The position numbers were made by a program, and so were the translations under genes. The notes beneath the pieces are model-generated. The model searched no databases and was not told where the DNA came from. It saw nothing but the letters and a program-made list of their open reading frames with translations. This document shows positions 43,072 to 51,497 of a stretch of 64,000 nt of DNA, piece by piece. Position 1 is the stretch's first letter. Each line of letters begins with the position of its first letter. The stretch is from Firm-08 sp045546995 (lineage in GTDB: Bacteria; Bacillota; Clostridia; Oscillospirales; QAKW01). The stretch is from positions 1-64,000 of the forward strand of contig JAZQDW010000047.1 in the NCBI GenBank assembly GCA_045546995.1, given 5' to 3'.

Positions 43072-43755
43072 TTACTTGATTTTTATGCCGGGGTTATTGG
43101 TTAAGAAGGAAAGGTGCTCGTGCTCGGGTACGTGAACGTAAAAACTGCCGCCGTGCTTGACCACGTCGTCCGGGAAGGTATAGGTGTGCTGGCGGATGCT
43201 GTATTTCAGCGTACCGCCCACCATTTCGGGATGGGCGCGGGGCAGGCGGACCTGATGAAATCCGCTGTAAACACGGGTCTTTTTAAATAAGAAGCCTTTT
43301 TCCACATAGTACGGGAAGCTTTCGATGGTCACGTCCAGCGTCATGGTAAAGGTGTGCTGGGTCGGGTTGGCGACGTCGTTGAGATAGATCTGCATATCCT
43401 CGCCCTCGATCTGCACGCCGTATACGCCGTAAACACCCGGTTTTTCATTGATGGCCATGCCGTTTTCGCGGCGCAGGGCCTCGTGGGTGACGTAATAGAT
43501 CTGCCAGCCGGTTTTACGGTCGTAGATCATTTTGTCCTCCAGCAGGCGGGGCATGGCGGTGGACAGGATGTTGCGCAGCTTGTCCTGGTTTTCGGCGGGA
43601 GTGAGCTGTACCTGTTCTTTCTTTTCGGCAAAAATCACCAGAAAATGATACAGATTGAAGGTTTTCCAGTCCAGACACAGCTTGTTTCCGGCCAATACGA
43701 CCTTCCGCAGGTCGTAGATATATTTTTCATCATCTGCAATAAAACTCAGTTTCAT
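43072..43755 (-). CDS. Beta-rich protein of unknown function
   Basis: 227 residues, not recognised. The N-terminal third may be a small winged-helix-like or mixed domain (KLCLDWKTFNLYHFLVIFAEKK...LEDKMIYDRKTGWQIYYVTHEALRRE). The rest consists of short strands (MQIYLNDV, TMTLDVTIESFPYYVEKG, RVYSGFHQVRLPR) and looks like a beta-sandwich. There is no signal peptide or membrane helix. It lies between the large helical protein and the GTPase. Confidence 0.75.
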   Translation of the reverse strand: MKLSFIADDEKYIYDLRKVVLAGNKLCLDWKTFNLYHFLVIFAEKKEQVQLTPAENQDKLRNILSTAMPRLLEDKMIYDRKTGWQIYYVTHEALRRENGMAINEKPGVYGVYGVQIEGEDMQIYLNDVANPTQHTFTMTLDVTIESFPYYVEKGFLFKKTRVYSGFHQVRLPRAHPEMVGGTLKYSIRQHTYTFPDDVVKHGGSFYVHVPEHEHLSFLTNNPGIKIK

Positions 43756-43796
43756 TTTACATCTCTTTTCTGCGAAGTAATTTTAGGGGTCAGCGG

Positions 43797-45680
43797 TTAA
43801 AATTTCAGGTTGGAGCCCTGCAGGTCGATCAGACGGATGACCTCCAGATTGCTGTCCGAACCGGTATTGAAAAAGTGCACCTTGTTGTCCCGGGTCAGCG
43901 TGCTTTCAAAATGCCGTAACAAATCGGAAGGGTACATGGAACCGCCGCTGACGGTGTGGGTGCGGAACATATAGGTGGACAGACCCACGGTGGAAGGGAA
44001 GTTGCCGTGCAGGTATACCCGGCTTTCCAGCTGTTGGTTGATGATCTGGCTGAGAATGGTATACACGTTGGCGGCGGCGTTGTTGATACGGGCTTCCCAC
44101 TCTTTGATGAAGGGGAGCTCGAAGATGTCTTTGTTGTTGTCAATAATCTCCTGACACATGAGATATAACTCATTGAGACAGTTCTGATAGGTGGAGTTGG
44201 GAGAAACGATCTTTTTAAGATGCTTCTTTCCGTTGTCTGTGTTCAGATAGTTTTCGGCCATGATCTTGTACAGATCGCCCAGGGTGGCAAAACGGTCGGC
44301 GGGCAACAGACGGTTAAATTCGTTGATGAGATCGGCGATGACGAGACGCAGCTGCTTGGACGAGGCGATCATCTCGTTGATCTTGCTCTTGGCCAGCTTG
44401 GCAATGGTGTCCGTCTGCAGGCTGTGCATCAGCATATCCTTGACGTAGGCGGCAACCGGTTTGTTGCGATTGATGGTGGTGACGCCTGCCTGCGAAAACA
44501 GCTCGTCCAGTTCGTGCTCCCGCAGTTGGGCCATTTCGTGGGCCGAAACGTTTTCGATGAGGTATTCCTCGTACAGATCGATACAGGTATTGATCAATCC
44601 GGAAACGTTGGCATCGTTATAAACGTTGTCCTTGATAAAGGATTCCAGCGAGTCCTCCCACATCATAGAGGCGCACTGGGCATAGGGCATGGAGGTGATG
44701 GTGTTGGGGTCGAAATTCTGAATGCTTTTCAGCGGCAAGTGCTTGATGGGAGAAAGGTCGAAGGTGACGTTCTGCTTGGAAAGGTATTCGTGGATACAGC
44801 TGATCTTGCCGCCGTAAATACCCAGCTTTTTCTGCCAGTCGATCCGTTCCTCCTGCATACCGACGTTTTTCAACAGGCGGTCAATGGCCTGCAACAGCAC
44901 GTCGTAGATCTGCAGGGCGATATCTCTGTTAGGACGGTCCTTAAAGGCATAGGCAATGGTATTGATCTTGTTGCTGTACAGGGCGGTCACGATATTGCGA
45001 TAACCCTCGTCATCGTGACTGCCGATGGCATCATTGTTGGAAATAATGATCAGACCGGCGGCCAGCGTCATCAGTTCGCTGATATCTACAGTATTGTCAC
45101 GGATGCCACGGGTGGCCATGACAACGGTACCGTGGTACGGCATCTGGTTTTCCATCCGCAGATCGCAGATATAATCACGGATCTCCTTGGCCAGGGTACG
45201 GGAAGAAATGGAATCATCCAGCAGTACGATGGCCAGCGAGCGTACCTCGTCAACAACGGTCGTTTTGATTTGGTCGATGGCCATATAACACTGCTTGAAA
45301 TCCTCCAGCGTTTTCATCTGACAGGTGTCGATCAGGTTATAGCAACACCACTGACTCATTTCCGTAAAAGCCCGATCATTCCGCTTGATCTGGTCCAGAC
45401 GGTTGCGGAATTCGTCCTCACTGCAGGCCTGACCGGTGCGGATGTCCGTCCATTGACAGCCGGTTTCCGTTACCTGATAGGCGGTGTAGGCAATTGTATT
45501 GTAAGCTTGCATCCAAATACTTTCTGTCTTTTCGTAAATGGGCGCAAAATAATCTTCCTTATTTATATTAGAAAAGATCAATGCAGGAAAATGGGGCATA
45601 TTACCCACGATTTCCGTAGCATTGTAAATTCCTTCCATACTTTTGATGGTTTTTTGAAGCATTTCAGATATGCTGTTCAC
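43797..45680 (-). CDS. Large helical protein of unknown function
   Basis: About 627 residues, soluble, predominantly alpha-helical, with no recognised domain. Notable stretches are VVMATRGIRDNTVDISELMTLAAGLIIISNND and VGLSTYMFRTHTVSGGSMYPSDLLRHFE. The frame runs upstream to 45710, but GTG 45680 has GGAGGG 6 nt before it, and the upstream extension would lie in a strong hairpin. It follows the tubulin-like gene and may be its dedicated partner (inference). Confidence 0.75.
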   Translation of the reverse strand: MNSISEMLQKTIKSMEGIYNATEIVGNMPHFPALIFSNINKEDYFAPIYEKTESIWMQAYNTIAYTAYQVTETGCQWTDIRTGQACSEDEFRNRLDQIKRNDRAFTEMSQWCCYNLIDTCQMKTLEDFKQCYMAIDQIKTTVVDEVRSLAIVLLDDSISSRTLAKEIRDYICDLRMENQMPYHGTVVMATRGIRDNTVDISELMTLAAGLIIISNNDAIGSHDDEGYRNIVTALYSNKINTIAYAFKDRPNRDIALQIYDVLLQAIDRLLKNVGMQEERIDWQKKLGIYGGKISCIHEYLSKQNVTFDLSPIKHLPLKSIQNFDPNTITSMPYAQCASMMWEDSLESFIKDNVYNDANVSGLINTCIDLYEEYLIENVSAHEMAQLREHELDELFSQAGVTTINRNKPVAAYVKDMLMHSLQTDTIAKLAKSKINEMIASSKQLRLVIADLINEFNRLLPADRFATLGDLYKIMAENYLNTDNGKKHLKKIVSPNSTYQNCLNELYLMCQEIIDNNKDIFELPFIKEWEARINNAAANVYTILSQIINQQLESRVYLHGNFPSTVGLSTYMFRTHTVSGGSMYPSDLLRHFESTLTRDNKVHFFNTGSDSNLEVIRLIDLQGSNLKF

Positions 45681-45697
45681 CGTTTTCCCTCCAATAG

Positions 45698-45733
45698 GAC
45701 TTAGCCGCACGCCGAAATTGACGTGCGGCTAAG
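45698..45733 (-). other. Strong hairpin between tubulin-like and helical-protein genes
   Basis: ACTTAGCCGCACG and CGTGCGGCTAAGT form a 13-bp perfect stem with a ~10-nt loop, exactly filling the gap between the two genes. No T-tract follows on the minus strand, so it is more likely an mRNA stabiliser, processing site or attenuator than a terminator. It would let the tubulin-like protein be made in a different amount from its downstream partners. Confidence 0.8.
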
Positions 45734-45743
45734 TGTGATGTAG

Positions 45744-48700
45744 TTAGATATTTGCCAGCTCGGCGGCGAATTCGTTTGCAAACTGATGGATCTCGTCAAA
45801 CTTCAGCGCGAAAGAGGTTCTGGCTCTGGCCAGGATCTTTGCGGAAGAGTTGATGTTCTTTTCATCGCTGAACATCAGCTTGGTCTTTTCGGTAGCGGCC
45901 TCTACTTCGTCGGGGGCGCTGACCTTCTTGGCGCGGGCAGAAGCCTTGATGGCATCCAGTACGTCTGCCTCAAAGGCGGAGTAGGCCAGGAATGCGCTGT
46001 ACAGCGGCAGGTGCTCGCCGTAGGGGGTGGAATCGATGGTGGTCAGTTCCACGGTATCGGTCAGACCGAATTTGTTTTGGATGTTGCATTTGAAGGTGTA
46101 GTTATCGGGCACCTCAATGACGTTACAGCACAGTGCGGTAACAAAGCTCTGTACCATACCGGACTGGGTCAGCAGGTTGGCCATGGCGGTCAGTGCGCCG
46201 CGGATGGCGTTGTAGCGCTTCTCGGCCAGCTCGGTGTTGGCAACCAAGGTCTCGTACAGGCTCTTGTAGGAGAATACGACGTCGTCAGCGCAACGGTCCT
46301 CGTAACCGGCGGTGCCGATGGAGGGAACGAATCTCTCTGCGGCGATGGCATAAGAGGTCTTCAGCGTGGTGTCGAAATCACCGGAGAAGAATACGTCGGC
46401 GGCTTCCTTGCTGTCCAGCTTGGCCAGCGCGGTCTTCATGGCGTCTTCGGGCAGAATGCTGGAAAGCATGACCTTCAGTTTGTCCATGTTCTTGCCTTCT
46501 ACCAGTTGGCCGATGGCGGCAACCATTTCGTCAATGGCGGCGGCATCCAGCGTGTTGATAAAGAAGTCTTTACCGGTTTCCGTGCCGCGGTCTCTGCTGG
46601 CGAAGATGCCGTAGGCCTTGGCCTTTTCGAGCATAGAGATCTTGGTCTTGGTGCTGTCGTTCTTGTCGCTTTCGGGGATACAGCTCAGCGGGATGATATC
46701 GTATTCCATACCCTTGGTACGGGCGTCGCGGCTGGAGATCTCATAGATGTAACGGCCGGTGTGGGAGGGAGCAGACTTATAGTTGTTCAGACCCTGATAG
46801 CCGAAGAAGGGAATACCGCAGCGCAGCTCCAAAAAGCTGATTCTACCGGGATCGTTACCGGCGATGATCTCAAACTTGGAACCGATGGGCAGGCCGGCCT
46901 GATACTGCTTGACAGCGCTGACGATCAGGGGAGCGCCCTGGGGAACGTAGCAGTAAGCAATGCTGGAGGCGTTGGCCAGCTGATAGTTGGGGCTCTGCCA
47001 GAACAGGGGGGCGGCGCTGGAGGAAACGGGCAGAACGATGTTCTTGTAGATGTTGGTCTGCAGCTCGTCGGGGTTGGTGGTGCCGAATTTAACACCCAGA
47101 TAGGTCTCGGTGCTCTTCTGGCAATGCTCTTCCAATTCGCTGACAAAGTGAGCGTTGATGATGCTGACGATCTTATCCTCGTTCTGGGAGATCCACTCGT
47201 CGTCGTTGGCAAGACAGGTCATGAAGTTGGAGAAGATGTCGCCGATCTTCATGGCTTCCAGCTCGGCATCCAGGCTCTTCTTCAGTTCAACGTCGTTGAT
47301 GGAAAGGATCTTGACGGCGAATTCATCGGTGGTGAATTCGTTGCTGTCAAAGGCGTTGGCATTGGCGGTAAAGGTGTTCTGCAGCTCGCGCAGGACGGTC
47401 TCCATCTTGGAGAAGTACTCGCTGTACAGCTCCTCTACCTGCTTCTTCAGGGTGGTCAGAATCTCGTTCATGGTCTGCAGGGTCTTGACCTCGGCATCCA
47501 TTACGCAGTAGTTACGGAAGGCGTCGATCAGCTGATTGCCCTTCTTCTTGCGGTTGAGAACGTTGGAGTTCTTAAAGTTGTTGAGCGCAACGCCGTAGTC
47601 GTCATCCTTTTGATTCATATTGGTCATTGCCAGGCTCAGTCTTCTGCTGTTCTCGGCGATCATACCGTCAATGGCGTTTTTGATATCCTTGGCCTTTACG
47701 GTGTGCAGGAAGGCAGCGGCGTAGAAGGGACCCTTTTCATAATCGGTGGCAAAGCCGATCAATTTGGCGAAAATGCGGTTGATCAGAGAGTGAGCGGTAC
47801 CGGTGGCCAGCACAGCCTTTCTGTCCAGTTTTTCCAGCAAGGCGCGCTTGTTGGCTTCCAGACCGCCGGCAATTCTGGACAGGTCGTCCTTGTACATCTT
47901 ATCCAGTACGGAGGGATATTGGGCGCTGGTGGAGCAGGCCAGAGCCTGATCGTACAGCAACGGGATCTCAACGGCATAAGGACGAACGGCGCCCACGCCG
48001 CTTCTCAGATCGCGCAGGATCGCTTCATAGTCCAGTTTGTTTTCTTTGATAAATACGTTGACGTCGTTGTCAGTGGGATAGGTCTCGTTGATCTTGGCAA
48101 ACTTGGCAAAGATCTTGGAGGTGAGATAGGTGGTGATATCGGCAAAGGGCATATAGGTGCAGGAAGCGCCCAGTACCAGATAAGCGTGGTTGGCACCGTG
48201 GGTCTTTTTGGAGTGAGAGATCAGCGTGGGGAAGTTGGAGATAACCGAATCGATGGTGGATTCGCCCTCTTGCTTTACCAAAAAGTCCATTACGAAGGTG
48301 GAAACCACGTTCATGGCATAGCGATAGGGATTGGGCTGGGTGATGCCGTTGGCATCGGTGGCGGTCACCAGTACGGCGTAATCTACGGGCTTTTCCTTGG
48401 AACGGATTTCAAAACCGCCGTAGAACTGCTCCCACTGATCGCCGTTGTTGGCAAAGTTCATGCAATAGTCCAGCTCTTTCATAGAAGCGTAGCCGGTGCA
48501 CATAATGGCCTCGCGGGCGGCAGTGTCCAGTTTGGGATTGGACAGGTTGACGTCGGGCAGGAAGAAGTAACCGAATACCTGCGCATCGCCCCACTGCTGA
48601 TCGGCGATCATCTTGCGGATCAGATAGCAGATGTCCAGGAAGGTGCCGGCGCCGGTACCACCGCCGATACCGGTGAACAGATGGATCTTCACAGTAGCGC

Positions 48701-49217
48701 CGGGCATGGCGGTTCTGGCTTCTTTGACAACGGTGGTGATCTTCTCCAACAGAACGGCGGCGTGCTGGAACAGCAGGGCGCGACCGGCCTGACGGACACC
48801 GCAGGCACCGGACTTGGTGTCGTCAACGTTGATGGCCTGGCCTTCCGGCTCGGTGGCGATGGATTTCAGCCAGGTGTAGGCCGGATCGGTCAGCAGCGTC
48901 TCGCTGGACAGGAAGGAGCCGATGTTTTTGCAACCGATATTGTAAAATTCCTGAGGAGCCAGAGCGCCAACGCCGCTGTCAACGCCGCTGACGTCACTGT
49001 CGATACACAGGAAATATGCGTTCTTGTAGGTCTTGATGGCCGATTGAGGGTCATCGCTTTGCAGACGGGTGTAGATGTCTTTCTTGATGGTCTTCAGACA
49101 GCTTTTACCGGTACCACCCAAACCAATGAAAATGTTGGTACTGGTGGTGGACTGTTCGGAGGTCTGGCCAACGGGTACGATACCGCCGCCTTCGGTGATC
49201 AATAATTTTTGGTACAT
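45744..49217 (-). CDS. Large tubulin/FtsZ-like protein
   Basis: 1157 residues, about three times FtsZ. The N-terminal GTPase region shows the first nucleotide loop IGLGGTGKS (31-39), a CIDSD strand end (71-75) and the tubulin signature FTGIGGGTGAGTFLD (181-195), with a following AIM...Y-type helix. The remaining ~900 residues are unique, mostly helical, and may regulate assembly or bind membrane partners. This is the bacterial tubulin-like class rather than cell-division FtsZ. Start ATG has TAAGGAG. It is the second gene of the operon, after the vWA protein. Confidence 0.9.
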   Translation of the reverse strand: MYQKLLITEGGGIVPVGQTSEQSTTSTNIFIGLGGTGKSCLKTIKKDIYTRLQSDDPQSAIKTYKNAYFLCIDSDVSGVDSGVGALAPQEFYNIGCKNIGSFLSSETLLTDPAYTWLKSIATEPEGQAINVDDTKSGACGVRQAGRALLFQHAAVLLEKITTVVKEARTAMPGATVKIHLFTGIGGGTGAGTFLDICYLIRKMIADQQWGDAQVFGYFFLPDVNLSNPKLDTAAREAIMCTGYASMKELDYCMNFANNGDQWEQFYGGFEIRSKEKPVDYAVLVTATDANGITQPNPYRYAMNVVSTFVMDFLVKQEGESTIDSVISNFPTLISHSKKTHGANHAYLVLGASCTYMPFADITTYLTSKIFAKFAKINETYPTDNDVNVFIKENKLDYEAILRDLRSGVGAVRPYAVEIPLLYDQALACSTSAQYPSVLDKMYKDDLSRIAGGLEANKRALLEKLDRKAVLATGTAHSLINRIFAKLIGFATDYEKGPFYAAAFLHTVKAKDIKNAIDGMIAENSRRLSLAMTNMNQKDDDYGVALNNFKNSNVLNRKKKGNQLIDAFRNYCVMDAEVKTLQTMNEILTTLKKQVEELYSEYFSKMETVLRELQNTFTANANAFDSNEFTTDEFAVKILSINDVELKKSLDAELEAMKIGDIFSNFMTCLANDDEWISQNEDKIVSIINAHFVSELEEHCQKSTETYLGVKFGTTNPDELQTNIYKNIVLPVSSSAAPLFWQSPNYQLANASSIAYCYVPQGAPLIVSAVKQYQAGLPIGSKFEIIAGNDPGRISFLELRCGIPFFGYQGLNNYKSAPSHTGRYIYEISSRDARTKGMEYDIIPLSCIPESDKNDSTKTKISMLEKAKAYGIFASRDRGTETGKDFFINTLDAAAIDEMVAAIGQLVEGKNMDKLKVMLSSILPEDAMKTALAKLDSKEAADVFFSGDFDTTLKTSYAIAAERFVPSIGTAGYEDRCADDVVFSYKSLYETLVANTELAEKRYNAIRGALTAMANLLTQSGMVQSFVTALCCNVIEVPDNYTFKCNIQNKFGLTDTVELTTIDSTPYGEHLPLYSAFLAYSAFEADVLDAIKASARAKKVSAPDEVEAATEKTKLMFSDEKNINSSAKILARARTSFALKFDEIHQFANEFAAELANI

Positions 49218-49250
49218 AGTGGTTATCTCCTTAATTTATTTTTATTAAAA

Positions 49251-51245
49251 TTAATACATACTTTGTGCGACAATGCTCTCAAAGCGGACGTTGATACCGC
49301 TGTCATAGTCGGGGGAGGTGGAAATGCGGACGTTCATACTGCTGTCCAGACGGACCTTCTTGGTCTTTTTGGCAGAGTTTTCAGCATAGACGGGCTTGGG
49401 CGAGACGAAGTAGATATAGCTCTTGCCCGTTGCCTGGAAATAACAGCCCTTGTGCAGGCCGGTGTGACCTACCTGCATGGAAAGCAGTTTCAGTCTGCCG
49501 CGGCCGGGCTCCATCACACCGGTTTCGCCGGTGGCGATGTTTTCAACGTTCAGCTCACCCATAAAGGCGATGAGCAGGCTCTTGTAGGTGAGGATACCGG
49601 CGATCAGCAGGAACAGCAGAATGCCGCCCAGGATCAGGATCACAGCCCAAAGGCCGATGTTGGTGGAGGTTACCTTGATCTCATAAGTACAGAAGGCGCC
49701 CATGGAGTCATATGCCTCTACGGTAAAGGAACCCTTGGAAACGGAAAAATGATCGATGGTCAGCTTGTCATTGTCCAGGGTGTAGTCCTCTTCCATCCAG
49801 GTGGAGGATTTGATAGCGTATTTCAGCGTCTTGTCCTCGGCATCGGTGGCGGTCTGAGAAAGATCGATGGTGGAATCGGTCTTGATCAGGAAGGGCCAAC
49901 GGTTGATATGTTTTTTGATGACGTCTGCGGTGGCCACCGGCGGCGTGTTACCTACGTTTAAGGTAAAGGGCTCGCTCTCGGAATACAGATTGTCGGTCTC
50001 GATGGAGACGGTGGCGTAATAGGTGCCGTAATCTGCGGGCGTAAAGCTCAGGGCAAAGCCGTCTGCATCGGCAGAGGCAGCCTCCTGGGTATGTACGTCT
50101 TTGCCGTCGTAATCCTTGACGTGCAGTACGGCCTTGTAACCGGCATATCTGCTTAGGTCGGTGACGACGGTATCGTTTTCCTTGATCTTGGCCAAGAAGT
50201 CTACCTTTTCGTTGACGACGTAGGCATCCTTCGGCGCAACGATGGAGGCGTCGACCTGCAGGTTGGAGTTGTAAATCTTAAAGATCTTGATCTTGGAGTT
50301 GGGCTCGGCGTTGACGCTGATGCTCCATACACCCTTTTCGGGATCGGCGATCTTGACCAGCGTAAAGGTCTTGGAACGGTACAGCATCTCGTCCAACTGC
50401 GCGGCGGAAACGGCGGCGCCGCCGGGCTTTTTCATGCTGCAGTTTTTCACGTCGCCGAAAATAACGATGTTGACCTCTTCAACACCCAGGTCAGCAACGT
50501 CAAATTCTCTGGTAATGGTGCCGGAGGCGGGAACGGTCTCATCCACCAACTTAACGCTCTGGGTGGAGTAGATCAGCTGATAGTACAGATCGAACACGGC
50601 CTGCAGGTCAGCCGCGCTGGTGACCTCCTGGAACTGACCGCCGGTGGCGGTGGCGATCTGCTTGAGCTCGTTACCGTTGGCGGTGTTGTCCTTGTTCAGA
50701 CAAATGGAGTAGATCTGAATGCCGTTGGCGCGGGCCTCCTCCAAAGCGTCCTCCTTCTTCTCGGTGGAGATCTGCGTTTCTTCGGGGGTCGCCATTTCGG
50801 TGTTGCCGTCGGTCAACAGAATGATGATGGAGGGCAGAGACTCATCACCGTCGTTTTTTAGCATTTCAACGGCGGTCATCAGACCGCTGCCGATGTCGGT
50901 CCATCCGTCGGCCTTCTGACCGCTGACCTGATTGAAAATGGAGGTCTTTTCGGTCTTGCCTTTGACCTCAACCATTTCGTGCTTGGAGGCGATGCCGTCA
51001 CCAAAGACGACGCTGCCCACTTTGTTGGCGCCGTTGGCCAACAGGCTGACGAACAGGTTGATGGATTCGAATCGGTAACCGTCGGGATCGGTGTTTTGCA
51101 TCGATCCGCTGGCGTCGGTTACAAAGACGACGTTGTAGCGGTTTGATTTACTTTTTTCTGCGGCGCCGGCCGGGAAGCAGATGCAGGATCCGATCACGGC
51201 GATCAGCAAAAATAAAGTAAGGATTCGTGTGCACGTTTTCTTCAT
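49251..51245 (-). CDS. Secreted/membrane vWA-domain protein
   Basis: 664 residues. Signal peptide (MKKTCTRILTLFLLIAVIGSCICFPAGA), then a vWA domain with MIDAS residues DASGSM (about 41-46), DIGSGLMT and LLTDGNTEM. Ig-like/beta-sandwich segments follow, then one membrane helix at about 525-550 (LWAVILILGGILLFLLIAGIL) and a ~110-residue cytoplasmic tail. It could sense an external ligand by metal-dependent adhesion and relay to the cytoplasmic tubulin/GTPase proteins (inference). First gene of the operon; RBS AAGGAG. Confidence 0.9.
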   Translation of the reverse strand: MKKTCTRILTLFLLIAVIGSCICFPAGAAEKSKSNRYNVVFVTDASGSMQNTDPDGYRFESINLFVSLLANGANKVGSVVFGDGIASKHEMVEVKGKTEKTSIFNQVSGQKADGWTDIGSGLMTAVEMLKNDGDESLPSIIILLTDGNTEMATPEETQISTEKKEDALEEARANGIQIYSICLNKDNTANGNELKQIATATGGQFQEVTSAADLQAVFDLYYQLIYSTQSVKLVDETVPASGTITREFDVADLGVEEVNIVIFGDVKNCSMKKPGGAAVSAAQLDEMLYRSKTFTLVKIADPEKGVWSISVNAEPNSKIKIFKIYNSNLQVDASIVAPKDAYVVNEKVDFLAKIKENDTVVTDLSRYAGYKAVLHVKDYDGKDVHTQEAASADADGFALSFTPADYGTYYATVSIETDNLYSESEPFTLNVGNTPPVATADVIKKHINRWPFLIKTDSTIDLSQTATDAEDKTLKYAIKSSTWMEEDYTLDNDKLTIDHFSVSKGSFTVEAYDSMGAFCTYEIKVTSTNIGLWAVILILGGILLFLLIAGILTYKSLLIAFMGELNVENIATGETGVMEPGRGRLKLLSMQVGHTGLHKGCYFQATGKSYIYFVSPKPVYAENSAKKTKKVRLDSSMNVRISTSPDYDSGINVRFESIVAQSMY

Positions 51246-51304
51246 TTTTGGTTACTCCTTTTGGTGATTTCACAGTCATCAAAAAACAGAATGTGTTAGA
51301 TATA

Positions 51305-51333
51305 ATTTTATCATAGTATTATTATATAAGCAA
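51305..51333 (-). promoter_or_regulatory. Promoter of the ten-gene tubulin/GTPase operon
   Basis: On the minus strand, TTGCTT (51328-51333), 17-bp spacer and TAAAAT (51305-51310), about 60 bp upstream of the vWA gene. No other clear leftward promoter is seen up to 34522. Confidence 0.65.
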
Positions 51334-51427
51334 GTATATAGTTAAAAATTTATTTACATTTTGTCAAAAAGTATCGAAAGCATCGATTGGCGACACTGAA
51401 AAAAATCGTTATTTTTATAAAAAATGG

Positions 51428-51455
51428 TTGTTTTTTTAAAAAAAGGTGATATGAT
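51428..51455 (+). promoter_or_regulatory. Promoter of the glycosidase-like gene
   Basis: TTGTTT (51428-51433), 16-bp spacer, TATGAT (51450-51455), divergent from the operon promoter at 51305-51333. Confidence 0.6.
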
Positions 51456-51497
51456 GAAGGCAATACGACTTTTTTGAGAGAAAAGAGGGCCTTTTTT

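Noticed and set aside
45786..49205. A 1139-codon open frame on the plus strand
   Set aside because: It is the antisense shadow of the tubulin-like gene; its translation is low-complexity Gly/Val/Gln-rich, lacks any motif or ribosome site, and the minus-strand frame has the tubulin signature. The same applies to long antisense frames at 24640-26997, 44220-45704, 40036-41271 and 7537-9162.
45744..49217. Cell-division FtsZ
   Set aside because: The protein is about three times too long, lacks the FtsZ C-terminal peptide and ftsA/ftsQ neighbours, and sits in an accessory-type operon.
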